The notes under the pieces are model-generated. The model saw nothing but the letters and a program-made list of their open reading frames with translations, was not told where the DNA came from and did no database searches. A stretch of DNA of 64,000 nt, taken from contig NZ_JACJOG010000041.1 in NCBI RefSeq assembly GCF_014695375.1, positions 62,001 through 126,000 of the forward strand, in the 5' to 3' direction. This stretch comes from Coleofasciculus sp. FACHB-T130 (GTDB lineage Bacteria > Cyanobacteriota > Cyanobacteriia > Cyanobacteriales > FACHB-T130). Within the stretch, counting starts at the first letter, position 1, and every line of letters starts with the position of its first letter. The position numbers and the translations under genes were made by a program. Shown here one piece after another: positions 33,560-42,754 of this stretch.

Positions 33560-34204
33560 TTATAGCGCTTGTCGGCGCTCGACGCCAAAGCCGACCAAAT
33601 CGATTACCGTTGGTTGTTCTCCGGGTTCGGGTCGTTGGTAAGTAATAATCGTTCTGAGCCGCGTATCCGGCGCTACAATCCGCATTTGATCGACCGCAAC
33701 AGAACGTCGATAATAGGTGATCATTTCCAGCGTTTGGCGAGTGGGCTGATAGGTAAAGCGCCCCGCGATCGCTCCCGCTTCTGAGTATCCCTCATCCCGC
33801 AGATAAAAACCCTTAATCGCTTCCCCATCTACAACTTCCGCCACGATGGGTGGAGCGGGGATTTCGGCGGGCGATTCCCCAGGCACCACGTAGGCATCCG
33901 GCACAAATAAAGCCTTCAAACTCATAGATACTCGTTCGCCCGTTTCCGAGACGGTATCAAAGGCGATCGCAAACCCAGGACAAGCATTTTCTTCTTCGGT
34001 TGCTTGGGCAAGATTTACCTTTATGCCATTTGACGAAGAAAAGGACAAAATTTGCTGCTTTTGTTCCCATGTCAGGGCTTTTACCGAATATTCCGTATGA
34101 GAGCGTTCAATCTGACCGCTAAGGACAGAATGATACATTCTTTCTGTTGTCCATACCCCCGTGCAAGCGGTAAAAAACTCTCTGATGCTGAGCATTTTTT
34201 CCAA
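33560..34204 (-). CDS. phycobiliprotein lyase, CpcS/CpeS family
   Basis: CpcS/CpeS proteins are lipocalin-fold lyases that attach bilins to phycobiliprotein cysteines. The N-terminal helix SIREFFTACTGVWTTERMYH, the central strand pattern and the C-terminal MRIVAPDTRLRTIITYQRP are family-like. The length of 214 residues is near normal. Which subgroup (CpcS, CpeS, CpcU or CpeU) it belongs to is not clear, because it stands alone without phycobiliprotein genes. It is expected on the cytoplasmic side near the phycobilisome assembly site. It supports a phycobilisome-containing host. Confidence 0.82.
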   Translation of the reverse strand: MEKMLSIREFFTACTGVWTTERMYHSVLSGQIERSHTEYSVKALTWEQKQQILSFSSSNGIKVNLAQATEEENACPGFAIAFDTVSETGERVSMSLKALFVPDAYVVPGESPAEIPAPPIVAEVVDGEAIKGFYLRDEGYSEAGAIAGRFTYQPTRQTLEMITYYRRSVAVDQMRIVAPDTRLRTIITYQRPEPGEQPTVIDLVGFGVERRQAL

Positions 34205-34649
34205 AAAAGCAATATTTAACGCAAGTAAAAGGTAATTAGCTTGCTTGATTAACTTAGCATACGTCCGTGTTCTTCGGTGCTGATAAAGGTTCTAGCCTTT
34301 GCTACAGTTTTTTGCACTGCGATCGCCGTTGCCATCTTCTTTATCTATTCGATAAGTATATTGGATAAGTATATTTTCTGTTCCTCCTTTTGATAGAGGA
34401 ACTTCTTAGGGCTGAAAATCAAAATAAACGGAATATAGGGCTAGAATCGCGAAAATTTCCAATAAATCTTCAGAATTGAGAATTTAATATTTCTACATCA
34501 TAAATCCTGCTAGAAAAACCGCTTTTCATGTTTATTCAGCCTTGACCTAAAAAGGCTCAATCGATCCCAACTCCAGCTTTATAAATTCATCTTGCTCAAT
34601 AGTTAAATAATTTGTAAGTAAAACAGTTTTTTAACTATTTTTTTATAAC
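34205..34649. other. divergent intergenic region with a short direct repeat
   Basis: There is no gene here. A 12-bp direct repeat GATAAGTATATT occurs at 34351-34362 and 34364-34375, which would fit a regulator site or paired -10-like elements. The region otherwise is A/T-rich and includes the leaders of the CpcS-type lyase and the following small gene. Confidence 0.45.
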
Positions 34650-35063
34650 ATGAAAGAAATCAAGTTAACGCCTAGTGGGAATTGCATGGATTCACTTCAA
34701 AAGCAAGTCATCACTTTAAATCATAAAGTTGATGTCCTTTACGAAATGATTGACCAGTTGAGCGAAAAAGTCTCTGAAGCTTTGTCTAAAAGCAAAGCAG
34801 CGGCTATCCAAGGAGGTACACCCGCACCTTTAGGAGTCAGTAATAGCCGCTATGCCTATAAAAGCTACAGCAATCAGTCTCCAGTAATGGAGCACAAAGA
34901 TGTCTTAGTTGATACAAACTCTGTAGATAGTAACTCTCATAGCAGCGAGAAAGATTTGTCACCGACCATTCAAATCCAACGGCTAACGGCACAGCTCACC
35001 GCTGCCTATAATCGCATTGCTGCTTTAGAAGAACAGTTACTCTCTCAGAGAATTCACTCTTAA
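34650..35063 (+). CDS. small coiled-coil hypothetical protein (137 aa)
   Basis: I do not recognise the family. Two helical, heptad-like segments (KQVITLNHKVDVLYEMIDQLSEKVSE and IQRLTAQLTAAYNRIAALEEQLL) flank a Ser/Asn-rich linker. There is no signal peptide or membrane helix. ATG 34650 and ATG 34686 (MDSLQKQ) are both possible; the shorter form begins directly at the first coil. Codon use and context look genuine, and no overlapping gene competes. Confidence 0.7.
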   Translation: MKEIKLTPSGNCMDSLQKQVITLNHKVDVLYEMIDQLSEKVSEALSKSKAAAIQGGTPAPLGVSNSRYAYKSYSNQSPVMEHKDVLVDTNSVDSNSHSSEKDLSPTIQIQRLTAQLTAAYNRIAALEEQLLSQRIHS

Positions 35064-35155
35064 ACAATCGGCAGGCGGGATACAGGTAGAAGGCTTGCAG
35101 ATAGAGAAGAAAGAATAAAGACTGGCTTTATGCTTCACACTTCATATTTCAGACT

Positions 35156-36256
35156 TCAACAACGCTCGATTAACATTTCAATGGCTTGGAGTAATTGCTC
35201 CTGGTGCCAACCCTGAGTTAAATGAGCCGCGATCGCACATCCGCCCGCACCCATGCCTTCTTTAACGTATCCCTGCTCATAAGCCCGCAGTTGAGGATAA
35301 CGAGAGGGCGCAAAACTCAGCCCAGTCCCCAATAAGGGGACTGGGCTAATTGTTTTTGCTAACCCGACCGTATCACCAGTTGGATCTTCTGCCACCCAGC
35401 GAGTCGTTCCCACCACAACTTGTTCGGGTTCCCAAGATAGGGAATATTGACGCCCAAGCGCTTGCATCAAGGCATAGACAGCCAGCATTTGCGTTCCACC
35501 AGCCAGCATGACACCGCAAGTGCGACTTGCAGCGATCGCCATCCCCGCAACCGCAATTTGCATCGGATCGCCAATTGCCGCAACCAGATGTAACGGGTCT
35601 TGGAAAGGACGTTCCTCGTCTCCTCTGCTCCTAAAGGCTTTCAGCCCAGCTTCCACCACCGCCCACTTTTGCGCGTGATTGCAGCTAGGATGGCTGCTGT
35701 TGACCTTACCGGCAGCGGGGACACCCAAGCCCGTTAAAATTGCCAAAGCCGTTGTCGTTCCCCCTACCACGCACTCTCCCAGAATTAAATATCCATCCGG
35801 GATACTTGCCGCTAGTTTTTGCCCCCAAATTAGTCCTTGTTCCCACAGATGTTTCACTGTCGCGAGAGGCAAAGCATTTCCGCCGCTGAGACACTGAGCA
35901 GGGGCACCTTCCAAATCAATGACTGGAACAGTTGGCGGCTGGGGCAATCCAGCATTGAATAAATAAACGGGAATACCAAGTTCTTCAACCACCGCGCGGG
36001 AGATTAGCACTGGAGAGGCACCCGCTTGCAGAGGAGGCAGAGGATATTGAGGCTGAGGCTGAGGGCCTTTATACAAAAATTCCGCATCTGCGATCGCTGT
36101 ATATTGTCGATCCTCTGGCGTTGCTCCAGCTGCTGAAATACCGGGGATCAGCCCGGTGGCGGTAAAGCCCAAAATACAAGCAAACACCGATGGACGTCCC
36201 CGATATCGCTGGAGCCATCGATGTCCCGGTTCTATCTGAGTGTAGACATGAATCAT
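35156..36256 (-). CDS. TIGR00303 family protein, nicotinate-nucleotide--dimethylbenzimidazole phosphoribosyltransferase-like
   Basis: The protein matches the cyanobacterial/archaeal TIGR00303 family, distantly related to CobT, which activates the lower ligand of cobalamin. Motifs include the Gly-rich GECVVGGTTTALAILTGLG, SHPSCNHAQKW and the AGGTQMLAVYAL segment. The C-terminal EGMGAGGCAIAAHL is also family-like. Since most cyanobacteria make pseudocobalamin, the true substrate is uncertain. It follows the DUF2232 gene by 88 bp on the same strand, which suggests an operon. The length of 366 residues is normal. No cobalamin riboswitch is visible upstream. Confidence 0.85.
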   Translation of the reverse strand: MIHVYTQIEPGHRWLQRYRGRPSVFACILGFTATGLIPGISAAGATPEDRQYTAIADAEFLYKGPQPQPQYPLPPLQAGASPVLISRAVVEELGIPVYLFNAGLPQPPTVPVIDLEGAPAQCLSGGNALPLATVKHLWEQGLIWGQKLAASIPDGYLILGECVVGGTTTALAILTGLGVPAAGKVNSSHPSCNHAQKWAVVEAGLKAFRSRGDEERPFQDPLHLVAAIGDPMQIAVAGMAIAASRTCGVMLAGGTQMLAVYALMQALGRQYSLSWEPEQVVVGTTRWVAEDPTGDTVGLAKTISPVPLLGTGLSFAPSRYPQLRAYEQGYVKEGMGAGGCAIAAHLTQGWHQEQLLQAIEMLIERC

Positions 36257-36344
36257 CGAGTTTTGGATTTTGGATTGAGGGTTGAGTCGTGGTGAGGCTC
36301 AAAGCAACTGGAAAAAGGCGAAATCAACCTTTAACTTTTCTCCC

Positions 36345-37100
36345 TCATTCTTCATAATCCAGCAGCACTTGCACCCAATGAGGGGGACGGGGAATCGGGT
36401 TACCCAAACGATCGAGTAGCAGCAAAGCCACCAAATGTACGACAAACAGATAGATAACGTTATTGAGAATAATCATGCCGAATGCGATCGCTTGAATCAA
36501 AGATAGACTCGGCTCTTGCAGTAGCCCGATCTTGACAAATACCCACTCTGCCAGTTCCGTCACCTGGCTAGTCATGTAAACCCAGAGGTCTTCCCCCAAT
36601 AAAATCGACAGCAGCCAAAACCGAAAAAAGAATCCAAACGTACCAATAATTGTCCCCGTACCAATCGAGAACAGCCAGCTGCTCCTGCGCCGCCACAAAG
36701 CCCCCAGTTGGACACCCATGAGACCGTAGGGGATCAGAAACAGAATGCTGCGAGTTGGTCCCATTAGGACGGACAACAGCAACCCAGAAACCAACGCTGC
36801 CATCCAAGCCGCCCGGTGTCCCCATCGCAGGTATACGAGGGCAATCGGGATTGGGAAAAACATCCGCAGCAGCGGTCCCATTGGAAAGTAATAATTAATC
36901 AGCCAAATCAGGCTACAAGTACTAGCCAGAAAGGCAGTTTCCACCATGATCAGGGGAGCAACTGCTTTCACCTGGGGTTCGGAATAATTGTTCCCTTGGG
37001 CACTGGTTGCCGGGGGTGTTTCGCTTAGATTCGCCTCATCTTCGATTTTCTGAGAATTCCCCAGACCAGAAGCTTGACCGTCTTCAAAAGGATCGCTCAT
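36345..37100 (-). CDS. DUF2232 multi-spanning membrane protein
   Basis: After a polar N-terminus of about 50 residues come about six hydrophobic segments (for example ALVSGLLLSVLMGP, LFSIGTGTIIGTFGFFFRFW, AIAFGMIILNNVIYLFVVHLV). The pattern and the GPLLRMFFPIPIALVYLRW segment are typical of the DUF2232 family, which is related to ECF transporter S components. It is in the same orientation as and just upstream of the TIGR00303 gene. A vitamin- or precursor-uptake role tied to cobamide synthesis is a reasonable but unproved inference. It is an inner-membrane protein. Confidence 0.85.
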   Translation of the reverse strand: MSDPFEDGQASGLGNSQKIEDEANLSETPPATSAQGNNYSEPQVKAVAPLIMVETAFLASTCSLIWLINYYFPMGPLLRMFFPIPIALVYLRWGHRAAWMAALVSGLLLSVLMGPTRSILFLIPYGLMGVQLGALWRRRSSWLFSIGTGTIIGTFGFFFRFWLLSILLGEDLWVYMTSQVTELAEWVFVKIGLLQEPSLSLIQAIAFGMIILNNVIYLFVVHLVALLLLDRLGNPIPRPPHWVQVLLDYEE

Positions 37101-37214
37101 GCAGATTAAAAAACAAAGCCAGATCCTAAATTTAACCTCTATTCCCGTTTTGAGCCGAGCTTCAGCAGCTTCAGGAGAGAATTACAAGACCCATTACCAA
37201 TTTCCAGTATCCCT

Positions 37215-37742
37215 TTATCCATCCGCTATTTCCCCAGTCGCCAGTGATTCAGGATGCTCCGTATCTATGCCCTGAATTACCAACACCGAACAGGGAGCGT
37301 GGTGCAGCACATAATTACTCACACTCCCCAGCAAAGCTTCTGTCAATCCCTTGTGCCCCCGACGTCCCATCACAATCAAATCGGCACCCCAATTCTCAGA
37401 TGCTTGACATAACATTTGCCCAGCCTCGCCTACTTTGTAATCAAACTCCGTCGGCACTTTCTGACGGGTAGATTTTTCGCAGTAACTTCGGAGCAAATCT
37501 TGCACCTGCTGGATTCGCCTTTCGATCGTGAAGTGGTGATTCTCATAGGATGTCATCATCTGAGGATACAAACCCATCTCACCAGAGAGCCGTGGCGTTA
37601 TTTCACCGAGTATCTCGCTATTGAGGCAATGTAGCAGCATCATTGCTCCACGATTCGCCTGCGCCAATTCCAGCGCTTGAGCGAAGACAGCCTGACATAA
37701 AGAAGAGTCGTCGATAGCAACCAATATTTTCTGAAAACCCAT
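37215..37742 (-). CDS. universal stress protein (UspA family)
   Basis: A single Usp domain is present, with the N-terminal KILVAIDDSS and the C-terminal ATP-binding motif GRRGHKGLTEALLGSVS (G-2x-G-9x-GS) complete, so it should bind ATP. A helical insert of about 30 residues (MMTSYENHHFTIERRI) stands in the middle. The frame is open to 37775, but the ATG at 37742 (MGFQKIL) starts directly at the domain. It lies 58 bp after the CRP-family regulator gene on the same strand, so the two are probably cotranscribed. Confidence 0.9.
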   Translation of the reverse strand: MGFQKILVAIDDSSLCQAVFAQALELAQANRGAMMLLHCLNSEILGEITPRLSGEMGLYPQMMTSYENHHFTIERRIQQVQDLLRSYCEKSTRQKVPTEFDYKVGEAGQMLCQASENWGADLIVMGRRGHKGLTEALLGSVSNYVLHHAPCSVLVIQGIDTEHPESLATGEIADG

Positions 37743-37800
37743 GACTAGGCACCCAGATAAATGGCAGTTGGGCACCCAGAGTGCCGCTGCCGTGTATTTA

Positions 37801-38508
37801 TTAGACGATTAGCCGTTCCAAAGCCGCCAAATCGGGAATGCACAAGATATCGTGGTCGCGCATAATCAGCGCCTTTTTTTCCAGCTTTGTTAAAACCCGT
37901 GTCACCGTTTCTCGCGCCAGACCGCTGAGGCTGCTTAACTCACGATGGGGTAAATTGGGGATCATCGTTCCTTTTTGGGCAGTTTTTCCCTGTCCTTCTG
38001 CTAAGAATAATAACGTGTCGGCAACGCGGGACATACTATCTGATTCTCGCAATCGGAGGCGACGGTTGACTTGACGCAGGCGTTTTGCCATCAGCTGAGC
38101 CAAGCGAACGCCTGCTAGTGGTTCGTTATGAATTAATTGAACAAAATCTTGAGCAGGCATACTGCCAATCGTCGTAGGAGTTAGCGTAATTACATCCGTT
38201 GAACGAGGAACCTCATCCAACGCTGCCATTTCGCCAAAAAGTTCTCCTTTGCCAAGAATATTCAGCGTTACCTCTTTACCATCAAGGTTGTAGGTGCGAA
38301 TTTTCGCCCAACCCTCCAGAATAAAGTAGACAGAGCCGCCCCAGTCATTTTCCAGCAAAATCACCTGATTTGCAGGATGGGTACGAGTGACGACATGGGA
38401 AGTGGCTTTCTCCACAACGGTCTCTGGTAAGCCGGTAAACAAAGGTGTGGAGCGAATCAACGCATTCATGTTAGAGTTCGGTTCGCGGGGGGTGTATCGG
38501 TCTTCCAT
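37801..38508 (-). CDS. CRP/FNR-family transcriptional regulator
   Basis: Residues about 18-135 form a cyclic-nucleotide-binding domain with the phosphate-binding cassette GELFGEMAALDEVPRST (Glu and Arg in place). Hence cAMP binding is possible. Residues 160-225 form the winged helix-turn-helix (LSSLSGLARETVTRVLTKLEKKALI). The frame is open to 38595, but the ATG at 38508 (MEDRYTPREPN) matches the usual length of about 235 residues. It probably also governs the universal stress gene next to it. FNR-type iron-sulphur cysteines are absent. Confidence 0.9.
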   Translation of the reverse strand: MEDRYTPREPNSNMNALIRSTPLFTGLPETVVEKATSHVVTRTHPANQVILLENDWGGSVYFILEGWAKIRTYNLDGKEVTLNILGKGELFGEMAALDEVPRSTDVITLTPTTIGSMPAQDFVQLIHNEPLAGVRLAQLMAKRLRQVNRRLRLRESDSMSRVADTLLFLAEGQGKTAQKGTMIPNLPHRELSSLSGLARETVTRVLTKLEKKALIMRDHDILCIPDLAALERLIV

Positions 38509-39038
38509 CGGGCCAACACAAATGAAAAAGCTAAGAACTGATAAAGAGTGGCCCACTGGAGTGGGGCTAGCTGGTAGCGTTTGAATCAAGAGCAACCGTT
38601 GAGCCGGAAACTTTCAGCAATCAGGTCGGCATCTCCCGAATATGGTGTTTACGCTCTCGAAGATAATTAGGCTGAACAGGAGGCTCTTGGCAGCGTACCA
38701 ATCAGAGTTAGGAGGCACCCATTGAGCCAGTGACCCTATCTTTATTATCCTCATAGAGGAAACCCGCGACTCGCTGCTGACGCATCTAGCAAAACTCACA
38801 TCTTAATCCAAAACGCTTTGATTTTGGGCGATCGCCTTCTTTGTACCCATTGGGTGACAAAACGCTACAACCCAAAATTCTATCTACATTTAGAATTACC
38901 AGTCTTGAAATAATTCACCCGGTAGATGCAACACCCTGTTTAATATAAGTTGTTCTTGTTGGGCAGTCTAACATTATAGGCAGTGGCAGTATAGTAACTT
39001 CTGATAACTGTGCAATCGTTCTAGCCAGGGATTCCATT
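38509..39038. other. divergent intergenic region
   Basis: I see no supported gene in this 530-bp gap, which carries the leaders of the CRP-family regulator and of the long coiled-coil gene. No CRP-type TGTGA-N6-TCACA site is evident. The plus-strand leader ends with AGGG a few bases before the GTG start at 39039. Confidence 0.45.
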
Positions 39039-42000
39039 GTGACTCACGAGACGGATGCGATTTCTACACTAATCGCTAATATTGACAGCATCCTCCACAA
39101 GGCCAGCTCCCGTCGGCCTTGGCTCAGGTCAGTTGATGTCCAAGAGCAGCGTCGGCTTCTGGAGCAGGTTCGTACCTATTTAGTCTCACGGCAACAATCA
39201 GGCGCTGGAGATGAAGCTCGGCATCAGGAAAACTATCAACCGCAGACAACAGCACGACAGATTGTGCAAGCGGTTGAGCAAGACATGGAAGCGGTGCGAA
39301 CCAGCTTGATGCAGTCCTTGCAGGGGGATCTGGAGAGTCTTCGCCAACAGCGGGAATCTCTGGTTCTAGAGATTCGACAGATGGAGAGTTATCGGCTGCA
39401 CCATCGAACGCTTGCTCAGCAACAAGCGGCACAGCAGCAACTGATTTCCGAATTTTTGCAGGTACTTTCTAGTCGCTTGCAAGAAACTCTCACGCAACAG
39501 ATGGCTCAAACCCTGAGAAATTTAGAAACTCAGTTTTTGAGTGCTGAGGTACTCCCTCCAGAAGGTCAAAAACAACCCTATAATTTCTCACCTAGCTATT
39601 CAGACGCGATATCTAGCAATTCTTTACCTTTACATCCGCGAGAGCGCCTGGAACAACTGCAAACGTTACAGGCAAAATCCGATCAACTGCTAGCAACGCT
39701 GGATTCAACCATTCGTACAGTCTTCGAGGCACTGCAACGCAATCTTGTTAGCTATCAAGAGTCCTTAGCCCAAGGACTTGATAAAATGCACAACTTGGGG
39801 CAGCAAAGCGAGGTGATGTTTACAGAGTTGGTAAATCAGCTCACCGAGCAGTTCCAGCAAGAAGCCTCAGCAATTTTGCAATCGTCTCGGCAGTCACAAG
39901 TAGATGCAAGTAGCGCGAGTCCGGCTGCGACAACACCAGGAATCGGCGCTCTGCAACTGCCCTATCCCCAGAGGGAACCCCAAACGCTGGATCAACCCTC
40001 CTCTCCACCTTCTAATCGCAACGAATTCAATTTCTCGCCGAATGATGTTCCTGTCGCCAGACAGCCATTGCCGTATCCGGGGGTTGAATTGCCCCTCCGC
40101 TCGGTGGAACAGGAGCAGCCGCAAAGTCCCCAGTTCAATCTGCCAACGGATCGCTTAGGCGAGTCGGTACAAAGGCAAGCCTCCTCAAAGGATAATCTTT
40201 TTGGGACAGCATCGTCTGCTAGCACTCCATCGAACCCTACCTCTGGTGCCCAGAGTAGCGGTCTGGAAGACTTGAATCTAGAGAACTTGGGCAATCTGGA
40301 GATGGCATCGCTTGATGACGATGATATGAAAACTATCTTCCAGACGGAGCCTATCCTTCCCACGATTCCCGACAGGAAGCGCGACGAAATCGACGATTTT
40401 TTTGAAAGCTTGTTTGGGACGCCGCCGATCTCACAGAGTCCCGAACAACAAGCTCAAAAAGTTGAGAAACAACCGGAGAATAATCCCGCCGGAGATACCC
40501 AAACTCAAGCAGAAAGTATAAATCCAATCATTCCTCAAGATTCAGCCGGAGAGAGGAACCCTCGCCCTTATAGCAGTCAGGACTCTTTAGAGGATGCCCT
40601 GTTTGCAGGTTTGGAAGACCCCGCTGAAGATGCCGCGATCGCGCAACCACCTGCGAGAGTCGAGCAAGTTGAGGACTCTTGGGAAAATGTTTTATTTCCA
40701 GAAGATTGGGAAAGGACTGTTATCCAAGCTGAGAAGTGGGCGATCGCTCCGACGATTGCCAGTGAAGATCAAAATGTCGAAACCAATGAAGCCTTCAATC
40801 CTGAAACAGTGGAAGAAGGGGATCTGGTCATTTCGGCACTAACCGATCTGTTGCAGGAGGATCTGTTCCAGGAGCAGGAAGTACTGCCAGCGGAATCTCT
40901 CTTACCGAGCGTCACACCTCCGAGTCTGGAGGAAATCACTCAAATCCAGAATACTCAAATCCAGAATACTCAAATCCAGAATACTCAAATCCAGGATACA
41001 GAGCAACCTGCAACCGAGGAAGCTGCAAGTCTGGAAGAAGATATCTACATTCCCGCTTCGCCAGACGAAAATCTGCTGGCGATGGATACTTTCTCAGTTG
41101 ACCAAGACGAGTTTTTCTGGCTGGATAGAGATACGCTGCAACTGCTGAGTGAAGATCTGTCTAGCTTTGAGGCACCGCAGGGGGGCGTGTTCCCGCAATC
41201 AGAGGAGCAGAGGAGCCATAGAGAGGCGGATTTTAGCGATAACGCGACAGAAATTCAGACTCAAGATGACTGGTTCGCAGAGGAGGAAGAGCTTTTTGGG
41301 ACGGAGATACCAGAGGGGACGGTTGACGCTGTTGAAACACAAGCGGAAGCGTCAGAAGTAACCCAGGGGAAGAGACACCAGGAAGCTTTGCCAGTGACGG
41401 AACTGGATGAGTTGTTGATGGAAGATTGGGACGATCTCGCCCTAGATAGCTTTGTGGAGGAGGATTCTGTTCCGGGAACAGATGGGGAGTCGGAAAGATT
41501 GCCGTCTGGGGAATTCAGTTTAGATTCAGAAACAGAAAACGCGATCGCTCACCATCCACAAAATTCCCATCAGGAGCAACCGGAAACGGCGAACACGACA
41601 ACAGCCGATGAAAGAGCGGATTGGAATTTGGCTTCCTTGTTCCCTGTAGAACCCTTAGACCCAGCGCCAGACAAAGCGATCGCTTTTCTTCCCCCCGCTA
41701 ATCTTGATGAATCGTCGGAAGTATCGCCCTCGCTAAGTTCGATAACAGAAGCAGAAGTAGGAATACAGGAGGATCGAGAATACATAGCCGATTCCCAGCA
41801 ACAGACGTTAGGAATCACGTCAGCAGAAACGCCAGAAGAGATGCCAGAAACCATCGATTTCGATGAATCGTTGGTATTCCCCGAAGAAGTCGATCTACTA
41901 CCTACAGAAACGGCGGCGCTGGAACACGAATATGTTGCTGACTGGGAGTGGGAAGAAATGCCACCGCCAGCCAATCCGTCAAGGGAGGCACCAGCCGCCA

Positions 42001-42680
42001 TCGATTTCGACGAATCGTTGGTATTCCCCGAAGAAGAAGTCGATTTAGAGCTACCACCAATCGAAACGGCGGCGTTAGAACAAGAATACGTTGCCGACTG
42101 GGAGTGGGAGGAGTCAGCCAATCCGTCAAGGGAGGCACCAGCCACCATTGATTTCGATGAATCGTTGTCATTCTTCCCCGAAGAAGTCAATCTACTACCT
42201 ACTGAAACGGCGGCGCTAGAGCAAGAATACTTCTCTGACTCGGAAGCACAACAGACGCCAGAAATTACTGGTGAGGAGACAGCAGTATCGATTGAGTTCG
42301 ATGAATCGTGGGAATTATTTGCCGATGAGGAACAGAGTCTAGAAACACCCAGAGAAAGGGCGATCGCGTCTGATGCCGATATTGATGCGCTAACTGGGTT
42401 GCAGGAAGAAGATTTAGGCGACTGGGAATTTGAGGAAATGCCAGAAATTTCGCAAGTCGAAATAACACACCTAGGGGAATCGGATTGGCAGGAAGAATTA
42501 TTGCGATTGGAAGAACTGATCGCTCCACCAGACGATGCGATCGCTCAGTTCCCTAACAATCCACCGATGGCAACCGAGGAAGAAGCCGTTTCTGAGCCGA
42601 CGCTGCCTCAAACTGACGATTTTGATCTGGAGCTGGATATATTTTCAGACTCATCGAACCCGGAAAAAAAAACTCCGTAG
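39039..42680 (+). CDS. large acidic coiled-coil protein (1213 aa), function unknown
   Basis: I do not recognise a family. Residues 1-300 are mostly helical with long Gln-rich coiled coils (VEQDMEAVRTSLMQSLQGD and so on). Residues 300-1213 are disordered and strongly acidic, with Glu/Asp, Pro and Gln. A (TQIQN)4 tract lies at about 634-653. Three to four copies of a 48-residue motif, with IDFDESLVFPEE, (P)TETAALE(H/Q)EYVADWEW, occupy about 938-1110. Start is GTG. The frame ends only three codons after an A9 run (42664-42672). The next gene's frame, encoding an actin/Hsp70-fold ATPase, is open through that point, so frameshift fusion is possible. A cytoskeletal or scaffold role is inferred from the coiled coil and the ATPase neighbour. 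Confidence 0.85.
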   Translation: MTHETDAISTLIANIDSILHKASSRRPWLRSVDVQEQRRLLEQVRTYLVSRQQSGAGDEARHQENYQPQTTARQIVQAVEQDMEAVRTSLMQSLQGDLESLRQQRESLVLEIRQMESYRLHHRTLAQQQAAQQQLISEFLQVLSSRLQETLTQQMAQTLRNLETQFLSAEVLPPEGQKQPYNFSPSYSDAISSNSLPLHPRERLEQLQTLQAKSDQLLATLDSTIRTVFEALQRNLVSYQESLAQGLDKMHNLGQQSEVMFTELVNQLTEQFQQEASAILQSSRQSQVDASSASPAATTPGIGALQLPYPQREPQTLDQPSSPPSNRNEFNFSPNDVPVARQPLPYPGVELPLRSVEQEQPQSPQFNLPTDRLGESVQRQASSKDNLFGTASSASTPSNPTSGAQSSGLEDLNLENLGNLEMASLDDDDMKTIFQTEPILPTIPDRKRDEIDDFFESLFGTPPISQSPEQQAQKVEKQPENNPAGDTQTQAESINPIIPQDSAGERNPRPYSSQDSLEDALFAGLEDPAEDAAIAQPPARVEQVEDSWENVLFPEDWERTVIQAEKWAIAPTIASEDQNVETNEAFNPETVEEGDLVISALTDLLQEDLFQEQEVLPAESLLPSVTPPSLEEITQIQNTQIQNTQIQNTQIQDTEQPATEEAASLEEDIYIPASPDENLLAMDTFSVDQDEFFWLDRDTLQLLSEDLSSFEAPQGGVFPQSEEQRSHREADFSDNATEIQTQDDWFAEEEELFGTEIPEGTVDAVETQAEASEVTQGKRHQEALPVTELDELLMEDWDDLALDSFVEEDSVPGTDGESERLPSGEFSLDSETENAIAHHPQNSHQEQPETANTTTADERADWNLASLFPVEPLDPAPDKAIAFLPPANLDESSEVSPSLSSITEAEVGIQEDREYIADSQQQTLGITSAETPEEMPETIDFDESLVFPEEVDLLPTETAALEHEYVADWEWEEMPPPANPSREAPAAIDFDESLVFPEEEVDLELPPIETAALEQEYVADWEWEESANPSREAPATIDFDESLSFFPEEVNLLPTETAALEQEYFSDSEAQQTPEITGEETAVSIEFDESWELFADEEQSLETPRERAIASDADIDALTGLQEEDLGDWEFEEMPEISQVEITHLGESDWQEELLRLEELIAPPDDAIAQFPNNPPMATEEEAVSEPTLPQTDDFDLELDIFSDSSNPEKKTP
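40938..40997 (+). repeat. 15-bp tandem repeat (four copies) in coding sequence
   Basis: ACTCAAATCCAGAAT is repeated four times, the last with a GAT ending, encoding (TQIQN)3TQIQD. It is a recent in-frame expansion within the acidic coiled-coil gene. Confidence 0.85.
41845..42330 (+). repeat. about 145-bp imperfect tandem repeat in coding sequence
   Basis: Three close copies start near 41848, 41995 and 42140, each opening with (C/T)ATCGATTTCGATGAATCG-like sequence and containing the block for TAALE-EY-ADWEWE. A fourth, degenerate copy starts near 42285. They show internal duplication of a 48-residue protein unit. Confidence 0.8.
42664..42672 (+). other. A9 slippery tract, candidate -1 frameshift or transcript-slippage site
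   Basis: Nine consecutive A lie at the end of the acidic coiled-coil gene; zero-frame codons are GAA AAA AAA ACT CCG TAG. The -1 frame is open from 42626 through 42755 and on to 44671, the end of the ATPase gene. A -1 slip, or one extra A in the transcript, would join the two products. The alternative is that a one-base length error or mutation in the homopolymer split a single gene. Confidence 0.5.
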
Positions 42681-42754
42681 GGATACCCACTCAGGAAATT
42701 ACCCTTGAATCCCCATTAGTTTTAGAAAGTACAAAATTGCTCCCGATCGGGATA

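Noticed and set aside
41570-42190. Long antisense open frame (206 residues) opposite the acidic protein
   Set aside because: It mirrors the repeats of the sense gene and has no independent protein features.
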